DNA from: Chlorops oryzae
Lineage: Eukaryota; Arthropoda; Insecta; Diptera; Chloropidae
NCBI GenBank assembly: GCA_020466095.1
Contig: CM035807.1
Span: 12,754,007-12,818,006 of the forward strand
Length of the DNA: 64,000 nucleotides
Direction of reading: 5' to 3'
Shown: piece after piece, positions 25,831-37,836 of the stretch
Numbering within the stretch: the stretch's first letter is position 1
Layout: the number at the start of each line of letters is the position of its first letter
Program-made: the position numbers and the translations under genes
The notes under the pieces: model-generated
What the model was told of the DNA's origin: nothing
Databases searched by the model: none
Seen by the model: the letters and a program-made list of their open reading frames with translations, nothing else

Positions 25831-26011
25831 TGATCAGAATGCGAACTTATACGTCTAAGTGAACGAAAGCGAATTTGAACATAAAAAGTGACTATTTTTC
25901 AACTGTTGATTTGACTTCCTTTTCCAGTGCATTTAACGGGGAATACAGTTAATTTGACCACTCTTACTTTAACTGTTGGTTGATTTAACAGTTCTTATTT
26001 CTCTCGGTGTA

Positions 26012-28247
26012 CGGTGTGACTAATTCTGATTGCTTTAGTTGTTATGGAGAGGATCCTGATGAAGATATGTAATATACGTCAATGAAGCTATGAATACCAA
26101 TAACTTGGTCTTTGAGTAGGGGTTTGAGTCAAAAAAGTCTTTTTCAAAGGAAGTATTGAGATCAGCTAATAGAAACTAGGACTTTGCTTATATTTATATG
26201 AAAATTGTTCTCTTATTCTTCCGAAGTTGCTTTCATAAATTTCTTGTGAAAGCTTTCTTTCTGTCTTCTTTCATAAAAGGATAAACGAAAACACTACACC
26301 ATTACAATCAATTTTCAACCTTCTTTACCACTTCCAACATAACAACCACTTTAAAAAGTGCGGCTTTCGTAGCCTCTGCTGTGTTATCCTTAACTCCCTG
26401 TTGTATTTCCAACATTTTTGAAATTTTTCCTCTCATTTTTTGTAAGAAATTTTGCCGAATATTGTCAAAAGTTTGAATAAATTCTTTGAAAGAAAAACTT
26501 TTACAATTTTTCAGCAAATATTTGAAATTTTTTATTGTTACTTCCAGTCTCCCGCTTTTTTTCCTGAGGAATATGAAAACAAAAATTATGAAGCATTTGA
26601 TTCACTTAACTGTTTATAAGAGCTTTAATTCGCTGATTAAGTTTAGATTTTCTGGATTTTATTTTGAATATTGCTTAAATTATAAATAACTGTTTTCTTA
26701 AGTTTACATTCGTCGACATTCGTTTTTTTTTTCATTTGCAGAACCTGGTAAGCTTTTGTATGCCAAACTCATGCTTCGAAGGCCATTTTAATCACCTTGA
26801 AGCTAAATTACAAGATACGAATCGTGAAGTGAGCAATTGCATTTATGGACGCTTACGAAATAGTAAAGAAATTAAAATAAATTCTTAACTAAATATGAAT
26901 GCCACTTTCCATGTTTTCTTGGAATTTTTGACGGCATTAGGGAAAATTTCAAATATATGTGCTAAAATGTTTCGGAAACTTTGCAACTTTGTCAAAAGTT
27001 ATTCCGTTAATAGCTAGTGTTGTCATCACTTAACTTTCAGACCAAGAATGTTGGAAAAACCAAAATTGCGGTTGGATGGCTGAGTTCCTACAGCAAGAAA
27101 ACTTGGAATTCTTTTGGCACTTTGCAGTTGGCACTTCAAGTGTTCATCAAAGCATAAAGATGATACCTTAAAAGGTGGATGGAAATAAAATTTAAATGAG
27201 TAAGGTGTGGGGTACCTTCCTTGGTCTAAAAGCGCCACCTTTCTGCTGGGCGGCCCCTTCAATCTACCTAACCTAAGATTTGAGGTAAAATGCTATGGTA
27301 AATTATGGTTGTTTAAGTGGCCTCAAGTATTTGAAATATGTATTTAATATAAATTGTTGAAGCAAATCAAAAGAAGTATTTTAGCAAATCTGCATTCTTT
27401 GGGAATATTGAAATTAATTTGTAAAAAAAAATTACACAAAATTGAGTTAATTTTGGCCATAAGACTTTTTATGTAGAAATTAATGATGCAAAGTTTCTCG
27501 AGACTCCTCCACGTTAAAGCGGAAAATATCGAAGTGAAAAATTTGCAGACTCAAATTTCCACGATTGCTGCAACTAATTATAGCTGCAAAATATTTCCTT
27601 GCCTTTCGAATTAACTCCAGATGCTTGTTAGATTAAATATTAAAAATTAAACCCCGTTCCTAATTAATTTAGTGACTGAAGATGGGTTTAATGTTTTCTT
27701 AAAAAAAAAAATGCCCAAGAAAAGAAGCAAACAGAAACCTTTAAAACAAAAATTTATTCGAATCAAGCTTGTCGTAAGGACATATAATTTTTTCAGAAAA
27801 AGTGCCGATATAAAGTTGAAAACTCCCAAGCCGTTTTTGTTATTTTAAGTATGTTCAATTTCTCCACTCCTTCAGATGCTTTTTAAAAAATTTTCACTCT
27901 TTGCAACTATTACAAAAATAAAAAATAAATAAAAAATCATCATCCAATCAAGGCGACGATGGTAATGCTTCAGCTTTTGACTATCTCTGTTGAGATACTT
28001 TATTGCATGTGGGTTCAAATTCCTGAGAATTGATACTTTTTTGGGCAAAAAATTGGATAAGGTTGAATCGTTGGCCTTTGGAATATGTACCAATGTGAAA
28101 TCTAAGGCCAATGGGTAACGCACTATTAAAGGGATTGACATAATATGACAGTTAAGTTAAGCATTTCGATTATTTTTAGTTCCTTTATAATTTAAGAGTT
28201 AATTCTTGTCAGTTTCGTACCTTTTGATAAGAAAATATATTTAGTAA
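26012..28247. other. Non-coding stretch, nothing recognised
   Basis: No convincing exon, RNA gene or element found. Confidence 0.4.
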
Positions 28248-28249
28248 AT

Positions 28250-28429
28250 GGGCAATTCTACGAGAAATGGTCCCAATCGTGACAGTCATTCTGAGGAAAA
28301 ATTGCCTTACTATATTTAAAGGCTTTCAACAACCAAAATGTTTTGAAATCATGTCCTTTTTCTTCATTAAAATGAGCTAAAACCTAAAAAATCCGTGTCA
28401 CAGGTGGGACAGTGTTCATGGAATTGCCC
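28250..28429 (+). mobile_element. MITE with GGGCAATTC ends, copy 1
   Basis: Ends GGGCAATTCTACGAGAA and TTCATGGAATTGCCC are imperfect inverted repeats. The whole ~180-bp unit is similar, in the same orientation, to 44356-44548, including AAAGGCTTTCAA and CCTTTTTCTTCATTAAAATG. Superfamily unknown. Confidence 0.75.
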
Positions 28430-28431
28430 AT

Positions 28432-31400
28432 ATGTAAATATATGAACCATTGAAGGACTGTTGCTCAAAAAGGATTCTTAGATAAATGCCAACGAAGGGC
28501 AATAGGTACCTCATAATTAAATGCTTAAGAAATTGCCATGAAACAAGGGCTTTTCTGCTTCGAAGCCAGAATAGTTGTGAGCTTTTACATTTTGTTAATT
28601 TTGTCATGCAAATATTTTAAATTCATCTATCTTGAAATTTGGGTCTGTTTTCATTTAAGTGTACGATTCGAACATGTGAAAGGCAGTTGAGTAGTCATTA
28701 GAAGGCTTTTGCATGTACTCTTTCGCGTCTTCCATTTATATTTCACATAAAATACTCTCTTGCTTTCTATACTAAATTGAATTCCATTAAGCTTAGCCTT
28801 CGTGTGCAAAATGAATTCTGTCGACTTAATTGCTTCAGAGTTGTTCAATTAGTCTTCATATGTCATTTTGTCGTAATAATATTTCTAAGAACCTTACATG
28901 AAGTTCATGTCAAAGTCTTACTAACTATGACAACAATGAGGAAATCTTGGTCTTCCCTTAATTGCCTCAATTACTCCATCTGCGAAAATACCTCACAATA
29001 AAAAGTTGTTTTGTTAGAACAAAATTTTCCTTGCAGCTTCCACAAATACGCCCAATTGTGTCTCATCATGATTTTTGATAACAAAATGTCGAATTTTGTA
29101 TTCTTTAAAGTCAAGGTTTGGTTGAATAACAACAACTGTTGGATAGTAACAGCTTTAAAGATATACTTATGTATTCATTTAATATTCACGACCATTTCTA
29201 ACACCAAACAAAAAAAGAATTATTTATGACTATTTCGGACGTCCAACTCGGTTATGCCTAAACGACATCTGCTGTTGAGAAGCATAATTTATTTTAATAT
29301 TGTCCTTTCAATGCAAAAGCCGTACAAGTGTATTCAGGTGCCATGACGCTGTATTAAAGATTAATGAATATTGAATCATATTCATAGACGATGAAAACAT
29401 GATACGCTTTCCATCGATGGAACCCCAATAATGCATGGTCTTTGTGTCAATCGACCAATTCTATGTTCCTCCAGGAAAGAACGGAGGTGATAAAAGCTTT
29501 TTGTGAAATAATTTGATTGTTTTTCTTTCTTCGCTAGTAAATTTTCTCAAGAGAATTGGGATATAAATATTGTAGGCCAAGTAGCTTATATTTCGAAAGT
29601 GCTTTCCTTGATTGCATATCAGAATTTGGACATGTAAGATGTTTATACACTGAGCGAACTTTACCATGATATTTTTAAAAGGGCGCATTTTTATTCACAG
29701 TCCTTTCGATATTCGAGCAAAACAAAAATTTCAAAAGAAAAATGGTTGAGTTAACAACATTTTTGGTTGATTTGAAAGGAAATATGTTTAATCACATTTC
29801 TTTTCCTTCGCTATAATTCTCATTTGTTTTATAAAAGAGGACATATAACATATGTATTCATCTTAGAACTTTTTAAGCATTGCGAAAGCAGTCACACGAC
29901 AACGGAGTGACAAAATCGGATGAAGTCCATCCGATGGCTATTTTTGGGGCTATGTTCAGCAGAGGGCTCTGTGGCCATTTGCTTTGAACGTTAAGTAAAT
30001 TTGTTTTGACAATTCTTCTTTTATGGGTTTATTTAAGAAAATTTTTTTTTATTTAAAAATAATCTTGTCATTTCAATTATGTCCGTGGTTAGTTCAACAA
30101 TTTAAATTTAAATCGATTTTTGAAAATTATCACGTCAATTCAACCTGAAACATAGTTGATTCAAAAGGAAAATCTTTATTTTTTTCAACAAGAAAAATTT
30201 TTTAAATTTAAAATATTCCTTGTTGAAGCCGTTTTGTATGTTTTTCCTTTTGATTTAACCAGTTTTCTGGTTGATTTTTTTCTCTGTGTACATATTCAGA
30301 TCTTTTATTGGGATGAAAAGATATATCGGAGTCGGTCATACATTTGACTTGTCTAGGGACACTCTTGGCCTAGTTAGGACGGTGGGAGGAAAATTTATAA
30401 AAATATTACTTTTGTATGGGAGCCCCCTTAAGGAGGGGAGATAGGGGGTGGGTCTATTAAAGAAAATTGTTGGTTGGAGACAAATAATAGGGGTCGGTAA
30501 TACATTTTACCCCTCTAGGAACGACTCTGCTCACAGTAGCTGCAAAAATTGAAAAAAAAAAACTAAAATAAAATTTTTTAAATGATTTTTGCGTGACTTT
30601 TTTTTATCAAATAACCTTGAAAGTAATATTTTATGGAATCTTTAATAAAAGTTTATCGAATTACAGGAAACGAGTTTCAAAAAAATTAATCACCCTAATA
30701 TACATATATATATGATAAATTATCATATTCTTCGGTCTTGTTTAAAAATTCAAAAAAAAAAAATTTTTTTTTTTTGTCCTACGCAGTTTTTTGGAACAAC
30801 TTTTGTTAACATCAAACATGCTTACATTTAAATTTTTGAAAATCGGAGAAATACCCATCATGGAAAAACTTTGTCATTTGCATCGGTCTTAAGCACTTAT
30901 TATGTTACTATTTATTTATATTTTATTAGAATTTTCTTTGATACTCTTAGAAAAACCAAGTAAAACCAACAACATTTATTGGTTGAAATATACCCAACAA
31001 CAAAATTCTCATATTGAGAGTGCCACTGTTGTCGCGTCCTACTTTTTATTCAGGGTGTCCCGTGCAGAAGTACTTTTTTTATTAGAGATGGCAGGTGTTT
31101 TTTTTTTAGGTTTTTAAGCAAAAAATCGAAGAAAAAAGATTCTCCCACGAAAAAAGATTATCGTAGAAAAAAAACTATTATGAGGTTTGAAAGCCAATTG
31201 TATGGGCTTTAAGGCAAAATTTAATTGATAGTAAAAATTTGAGACATTGAGGGAAACATAAACGGTCAAAATCAAATCTTCTGAAAAAACTTAAAATTAT
31301 TTTTACTTTGGGAGCCATTTTGGTATGAAAAAGGTCCTATTAGCACATGCTTTTTCAAATTTTTTTCCGAATCTGCAGTCGATTTCCTTTAAACCCGTTG

Positions 31401-31966
31401 TACATATACTACACTTTTTGCGTTTTAACCATTGAAAAAATGAGATTTAAAAACAAACTTGAACTTTGGGTCTTTCTTCGAAAATCAATTTCAGTTTCCG
31501 TTCCCCGCTTGTCTTTTATAAGATTTCAGCGAATCAAAGTAAAATTTTTTCACGATTTTAAGCAATTCTGAGAATTTTTTCCACTATTTGAAGCACTCCT
31601 TTAGGCTTTCTAGAACAAGGACGGAGCTCAAAGAGCTGCATTGTATTGTTTTCTTTTATATTCAATGAAAAAGAAATTATATGAATGCATCATTCATATC
31701 AAAATACAAAAGAGACATTTTTGCAGCGTCCCTAACGCAGCATCCTAAGCACCTATGTATTTAACTAAATAAATAAATGAATACATCAAAAGTTAAGTAT
31801 CTGATGATGTACAGTATACCCCTGATATAATTACTGATTTTCTTTTCCTATCCCTACATTTTCAATAAACCTGATGCTTACCTAACTTTTAACTCAAGAA
31901 AATCTAAATTATCACATTCTTTTCATATTGAAAACTTGACTTAATGTGTATGAAAGCAGCGTCTCT
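28432..31966. other. Non-coding stretch with element fragments
   Basis: A right end TTTTTCTCTGTG followed by TA (30277-30290) matches the termini at 26009 and 34934, but no left partner was found. A diverged ~161-bp direct repeat (TCGGT.ATACATTT..CTCTAGG) occurs at about 30334 and 30495. No exon recognised. Confidence 0.35.
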
Positions 31967-32013
31967 AATATGACTTCCAGACTGTCAACTTCAAATCTGA
32001 CTTTAGCTCCTTA

Positions 32014-32766
32014 TGCTATGTTCTCACTATAGGGGTTAAGTTCTTAACCCGATACTTTAACTCAAAGCGTTCATATCAGCTTTGAGCGAGTTAGGGTTTA
32101 CTAAAGTCATATGACCCAGCCGGAAAGTGGACTACTTCTGCACTACTTCCGAAGTGGTGAAAATTCATACTGCGGCTACTCGCATTACTAATCCTAACTG
32201 TTAATCAAGTTTGTTAGAAGATGGCCGCTGTTTTCATTACATGCATGCGATAATGTCCGGCTTGGGAGTTTGAAATATAAAAAACGCGCAAGGTATATCT
32301 GATATACTATATCATCGAGAAATTGCAAATAAAAATGGAATTTGCTTTATTAGAAATGTTTAAAGAAGCTGAAAAAGCCAAAGGAATATTGGAAGCAATA
32401 AAATTAGAAGACCATTGCAATAACCGCAGGAACCAAAATAGATTAATGGAGCTAGTGATGAAAGCGGCATCACAAAATGTTCCAAGACCTGTGATCAAAA
32501 TTAACATATCCAAACACATCCTTCACCTCTCATTTGCTGCACGGGAAAGCTTCCCTGTCAGTGCCGTATTAAATATAAACCCGGTTTTTGTATTCGGTGT
32601 TAGCAAATGTAACTGAAATTTTCAAATGCAACTCTGCGCTAACCTCAGAGTTAAATGTTAACCCGGGGTTTATTTTCGGGTTAGATGATTTTTTTTATAT
32701 GCGTTTTGACATTTGAAACCCTGGGTTTCGCCGATAACCCTAACCCGGCCTAGTGAGAACATAGCA
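32014..32766. mobile_element. PIF/Harbinger-like element, 753 bp, nested
   Basis: TGCTATGTTCTCACTA (32014-32029) is the exact reverse complement of 32751-32766, flanked by TTA at 32011-32013 and 32767-32769. A 3-bp TWA duplication is characteristic of PIF/Harbinger. The uninterrupted copy at 35214-35702 shows the empty site CTCCTTAAGTTG, so the boundaries and TTA duplication are confirmed by comparison. An inner 91-codon frame (32335-32610) may be a fragment of a Harbinger protein. Confidence 0.85.
32335..32610 (+). pseudogene. Possible Harbinger-encoded protein fragment
   Basis: This frame starts at ATG 32335 (MEFALLEMFKEAEKAKGILE) and runs ~92 codons inside the PIF/Harbinger-like element. 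The first half is charged and helix-prone, as at the N-terminus of some transposon proteins, and the tail looks random. No catalytic motif is present and the element is too small for a full transposase, so it is a fragment at best. A chance frame cannot be excluded. Confidence 0.3.
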
Positions 32767-32874
32767 TTAAGTTGAATTTAGAAAATACCCTTTCAGACTG
32801 TAAATTCTGAGTTTACGAGCTCACACGCCTGTTCGAACTTAAATTAGATGTTTGCTTTGATTGATCGAAAAGAT

Positions 32875-32945
32875 ATCGTGGTAAAGTGGATAGGCCTCCG
32901 CCTTGAATCCCGAAAGGCTGAGGTTCGAATCCGGGCGAAAACAAG
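32875..32945 (+). repeat. tRNA-like segment in TIR element copy 1
   Basis: Contains CGTGGTAAAGTGGATAGGC (A-box-like) and a perfect B box GGTTCGAATCC at about 32931-32941. Overall layout resembles an arginine-type tRNA, but acceptor pairing is not evident. The inverted counterpart is at 35488-35560. Confidence 0.62.
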
Positions 32946-33211
32946 ATTATGTGGGGAGAAAGAAATTTTATTTATTTTTATTATTAAAACAAACGAAAAT
33001 TCATTTCACCTCTAAAGATTTGAAAAAAGAAGCAAACAGGTATTTTCATCGTTGTCAAAAAAGGTAGTGAAATGTAAGGGTTGCAGCAACGAATGCCTAA
33101 GCTAATGAGTTTATTTCTGAATTTAAATACCCTAAACTAAGTTTAAACTCACTACTAAAGTCTACTTAAGGTACTAAATTCCGTTTAACGCAAAAGTCTG
33201 GAAACCATATA

Positions 33212-34396
33212 ACGTTTGGATTTGCCCATATACGTTATTGTATACATTTTACCTAATAAAAGTTGTCGGTTTTTTCTCAGAGTAGTTTGAAATTTAATGA
33301 GCACCAATGTGTTTAAGAACACGAACTGCTTCATTAATTAGTATTGAATTTACTTTATATTTTCCATCAAGTTGAAAGCAAAATGATGTTCAGAGCTAAA
33401 ACGTGTTGCGGTTTTATGTTGAGTGCTAAATAGCAGAATTATAGACTGCTTTTAAGGATATCAGAAGGTTTGACCACACATAACGCGTAAGCTTCTCATC
33501 TTTGTGGCTTTAATTGAAGAGAAAATTTCTACAGCATCGAGTATCTGTCAACTTTTCCGGCATTTTCTTCACCTCATCATTGTAATCTGTAATACAGTCG
33601 ACTTCCTTTTGACTGTGAGTAGACTTAGGTGTCTTTAAATTAGTTCAAATTGTGGCTTTCAGCTTTACATCGTGCGTCTCAAGCATTAGATTAAAAAAAA
33701 AAATGGAAAATTCGTGTATCCTGCTAAGCGTTCCTGAAACCTTAATTCCATCTACTTCGATCAAGAACTTTATTTGACGAATTTAATGTGTTCAAGGGTG
33801 CTTATTGAAGTAGATCTCTAGTCAAATCTGCTAAGAATTAAGATTTCACGGTAGACCTTTTTAGAAGCAAAGCTAATTCGAACTTTAAATTACAATTTCT
33901 CAGTCACTAGTGAGTCCACATTGGTACTCGGTATCTGACGTTGAAGGAAAAGCAATTCTGAAAACGTTACGCATATTTTATTGTCCCAGCCTTAACAAAG
34001 ATATAACTAAAAATTTCAATTCATAAAACTGAAACACACGAGGTACAATCGGTCAAAGTCCATGACACTTTCACAAAGCATTACAGTACTTTTAAATGAA
34101 AGTAGACAGCTTGGTATGACACGAAATTTAAGTAATTTTTAGTTGTTCTTCTTAAAGGAAGTTTTTTCTTTGAAATGTAGAAGATAAAAAATAAGAAAGA
34201 AAGCAACAAAGATCCTAATTTTCAGGTGCCAGGAGAAAAGAATATTATGTTTAGCTGTCACATTGTTCCCTTTTAATATTTATCTTTAACTTTCATATTT
34301 GATACAGTAAAGTCACGAACATCCAAAAATGTTTAGAAAGCAAATAATTCTTTGTCGTGAACGTGAAACTTTTCCCATAACAATTCAGGAGCGTCG
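33212..34396. other. Non-coding stretch, nothing recognised
   Basis: No exon or clear element seen between the two TIR elements. Confidence 0.4.
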
Positions 34397-34398
34397 TA

Positions 34399-34934
34399 CA
34401 CTCAGAGAAAAACTGGAACTTAAAACTCAAAAACGCGCCATATTAATTCAATAATTTTCAATATAGAAGAAAAATACTACTGAAACATGTTAAAAATAAC
34501 AATTTTCAACTTTGATTTGATGTATTTTCTATAAATTTCGTAGAGTATATTGAAGTTGCATTGATTTTAATGTGAAACATAATGATTTAAGTTTGTTTTG
34601 TTATTAATTTGGGAGCTGCGTTGAAATTTACGTTGCAAATAATTAAATCAAAAAGAAACGTTTTCAAATTGATTGAACTCTTCAAGTCAATGTTGAAACC
34701 AAATTGTTTCAATAAGACAAAAATATGGTTCAATATAAATCTAATATTAAGTAATTCATTAGCGAAAAATATTATTTATATATTTTTATTATATTAAAAC
34801 CGTCGATATTGTGCCATCTTAATTTAATGCTGTTTCATATTGAAATAACAATTTTCTACTACTAAACTTTCATTAACGTTTCTGGTTGAATCAGTGCGAT
34901 ATTTATTGATTTTAAGTGGTTTTTTCTCTGGGTG
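34399..34934. mobile_element. TA-flanked MITE with CACYCAGAGAAAAA ends
   Basis: CACTCAGAGAAAAA (34399-34412) pairs with the right end, which reads inward CACCCAGAGAAAAA (34921-34934). TA lies outside both (34397-34398, 34935-34936). About 536 bp, AT-rich, without a transposase. Ends resemble those of the element at 24707-26009. Confidence 0.7.
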
Positions 34935-35213
34935 TAGAAAGTCTTGTGACATGAGAGATGAACAGTGGGACTGACATCTCAATTTTTTTCACTATCTGTC
35001 ATTCATTTTATCGTTAATTGAATGTGAAATATGGAACTGATCATCTTCTTGTCGAGTAATAAAAAATCTTTCAAGTTTTATCATGATACAAAGAAAAGCC
35101 CAAAGAAAAGTTATATGTGCATCTTAAATTGTATCAATATCTGGGAGAGTTTAACAGATATCTGATCTGTGAAAGCGAAACGCGTTTGTATTGCTTTTAT
35201 TTTTTTTTTTTTT

Positions 35214-35702
35214 TATATGGTTTCCAGACTATTGCGTTAAACTGAATTTAGTACCTTAAGTAGACTTTAGGAGTGAGTTTAAACTGAGTTTAGGGTATTT
35301 AAATTCAGAAATAAACTCATGAGCTTAGGCATTCGTTGCTGCAACCCTTACATTTCACTACCTTTTTTGACAACGATGAAAATACCTGCTTGCTTCTTTT
35401 TTCAAATCTTTAGAGGTGAAATGAACTTTCGTTTGTTTTAATAATAAAAATAAATAAAAATTCTTTCTCCCCACATAATCTTGTTTTCGCCCAGATTCGA
35501 ACCTCAGCCTTTCGGGTTCCAAGGCGGCGGCTTATCCACTACACCACGATATCTTTTCGATCAATCAAAGCAAACATCTAATTTAAGTTCGAACAGGCGT
35601 GTGAGCTCGTAAACTCAGAATTTACAGTCTGAAAGGGTATTTTCTAAATTCAACTTAAGGAGCTAAATTCAGATTTTAAGTTGACAGTCTGGAAGTCATA
35701 TA
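35214..35702 (-). mobile_element. TIR element with internal tRNA-like segment, copy 2 (uninterrupted)
   Basis: Ends TATATGGTTTCCAGACT (35214-35230) and AGTCTGGAAGTCATATA (35686-35702) are inverted repeats. The 489-bp unit matches copy 1 (31968-33211) in reverse orientation. It includes the tRNA-like segment and retains the empty TTA site into which the Harbinger-like element went in copy 1. Confidence 0.85.
35488..35560 (-). repeat. tRNA-like segment in TIR element copy 2
   Basis: On the minus strand it carries an A-box-like GTGTAGTGGATAAGC and the B box GGTTCGAATCTGG. It matches 32875-32945 with a few substitutions. Confidence 0.62.
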
Positions 35703-37145
35703 AGAATATGAAATTACTACTCAAATCTTTGCCGTGTCACGTAACTTTTTATGAGCATAAATGCGATTGCCTCATAAAAACAAGAATTTACGGCGTTTTA
35801 TCGGAAGAGTCAAAATTCATAGCTGCGTCCAATTAAGCTACTTTCTTTATATGAACGTTGATTCAGTGTGACAAGCTCTAATGCCAGCAGATATGTATGT
35901 ATGTGGATTCATGTTAGGAAAGCGATAATATCGTATAAGAAAATTGCGATTCTTCAGTTCCAGTTCTAATTGTAGTCTCTCAATAATTTATAAAAGGACT
36001 TAATTTGCTCCATCAGGTCAAAAATTTGTGTATTGAAGTACATTCTTAATTCATAGAATCATCGGAAACCAATTTTGCAGTGAAAACTTGACTTTCTCTT
36101 CGATTTATGTTGCTAAAATGTAAGTTTAATGTGTGTACAAAATCAAACTCAAAATCGATTTAAAAAAAGTTTGCATAAAACGAACTGTTTTCGTGGAATA
36201 TCTGTACAAATTTCAAAATTGTCTTTTCTTAAACTGAGAATAAGAGATTGAACGCCTTAAGCAGAAATATGGACCAGTAATTTACATGAATTACAGATAT
36301 CGCAATATAAGACTTAAATTGTTGATGATATCAAAGGAAATCGAATGTAAAAGCATATCCTTTTCCCACGGATCTAAATGCTCCAGTGTTCAATTAAGTA
36401 CGAAAAGGAAGACATAAAGTCCAGTTGCTTCCTGAATTCAAGGAAACATATTTGAAGGAAACAGTTCATGGCACATTCAACTCTATGATTTTTGGAGAAT
36501 ATCGGAACGTGATGGATTGAATCTGAAATTAGCATAACACAGAATAGATGGAATGAAATCATATTTTTTCATTTTCTTCTTTGTGATGCTTTTTTAGTGG
36601 CTTGATAAATTAAGAGGTTACTATTCATCGCATTCTGAATTTTGATACAACTTCCACATTCGGTTATCAATTCGATCGAGAAGGACTGTTGGACTTGACA
36701 GAGACCATTTGAAAGCTTTTAATTTCGAATTTTTTTTTTTTATTCGAATTCGATTTCTAGACCATTTCTGATAATTATGTTAATAATTTCGAATTCTTAG
36801 TAATAAATATTTATTCGAAATTTCAATCGTTAAACCTAATAAGAAGGAGACTCATTCGCTTGTAATTAAAGCTAACATAAAACGATTATTCCGAGTTTCT
36901 ATAATTTAAATAAAATCGATGGCGCTTTGGAATCTAATCTTTTGAGTCATCAACAATAGCAATATTTGGCATAACCGATTGTTATCCATCCAAGTGATCA
37001 AAAATGGTTTGTTTTTTATTAGTTTCATATAAACAAAATGTCCTAAAGCCTCAAGAGTTGAAGTTCAGCAATATATTCTATATTCACATCATGAAGCGAT
37101 TCTTCACATAGCAATGGTGAATAGCGTCAAACCGCAGCGAAATTA
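35703..37145. other. Non-coding stretch, nothing recognised
   Basis: AT-rich DNA; no exon, RNA gene or bounded element found. Confidence 0.4.
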
Positions 37146-37836
37146 TTATGCAAGGTGTTCCATACTCAATAGATAAAAAAAAGAAGGTGATAGGGGGGGT
37201 CCAGACGGTCCAAAAATCGTATGGCAGGGGGGGGGTCGCAAATGCACCCCTGAGGAGTTACATGCAAAAAACAATATTTTGGTTTTTTCACTGGTGCTCC
37301 TCACTTACAGGCCGTAAATTCAAAATCACATATGATATGAAAAGCTTGGCGGTTTTCCGTTAACATTGCATACTACGATTTTAAATAATTCAACTCCGTT
37401 TTCTCTGGTACTACCATCTAAGCCTAAAATAGTGTAATTTTTACTTTTAAAGTGATTTAATTCAAAAGAAATACTCTTATTTTTTATATTTTCGAAAACT
37501 TTGAGTTTTTCTCTTCAATTTGATACCATGGTTGCTAAAAAATAATTATTTTGTATTTTTGACTCCCAGAAAAGTTATTTTAATTAAATTTATTGAGCAC
37601 ACTTTTAGGCAGCATGAGAAAAAGAAAAATCTAAGAAATTTAAAAATTTCTGAATAGTGTTTTAGTTTTATATATCCGCCTAAAAGTATGCTCACCAATT
37701 TAGTCGAATTCTTTCCGCGCCTCTAGCTCCTTACGAGTGCAAGATGAATCCCCCTTTCCAAACAATTTTTTGCTTGTATGGGTGCCCCCTATCACCTCCT
37801 TTTTTTGATCCATTGAATATGGAACACCCTGTATAA
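37146..37836. mobile_element. TIR element with GGTGTTCCATA ends
   Basis: The left end TTATGCAAGGTGTTCCATAC and right end (reading inward TTATACAGGGTGTTCCATAT) form a ~48-bp inverted repeat that continues through GGTGATAGGGGG. TA near both edges suggests a mariner-type target. An inner hairpin pairs AGCACACTTTTAGGC (~37598) with GCCTAAAAGTATGCT (~37679). Non-coding, 691 bp. Confidence 0.7.

Larger units (their letters stand above)
24707..26009. mobile_element. TA-flanked composite element with CACCGAGAGAAA ends
   Basis: CACCGAGAGAAA (24707-24718) and its reverse complement (25998-26009) are flanked by TA (24705-24706, 26010-26011), a Tc1/mariner-type arrangement. Inside are a nested inverted-repeat element (24824-25275) and two minus-strand tRNA-like segments (~25484-25558 and ~25745-25830). 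A related end motif recurs at 34399/34934 and 30288. No transposase is encoded, so it is non-autonomous. Confidence 0.72.
31968..33211 (+). mobile_element. TIR element with internal tRNA-like segment, copy 1 (interrupted)
   Basis: Ends ATATGACTTCCAGACT (31968-31983) and AGTCTGGAAACCATATA (33195-33211) are inverted repeats. Removing the inserted element 32014-32766 and one copy of its target leaves ~490 bp, matching copy 2 at 35214-35702 in the opposite orientation. A tRNA-like segment lies at about 32875-32945. Non-autonomous; TA-rich flanks hint at a TA target. Confidence 0.8.
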
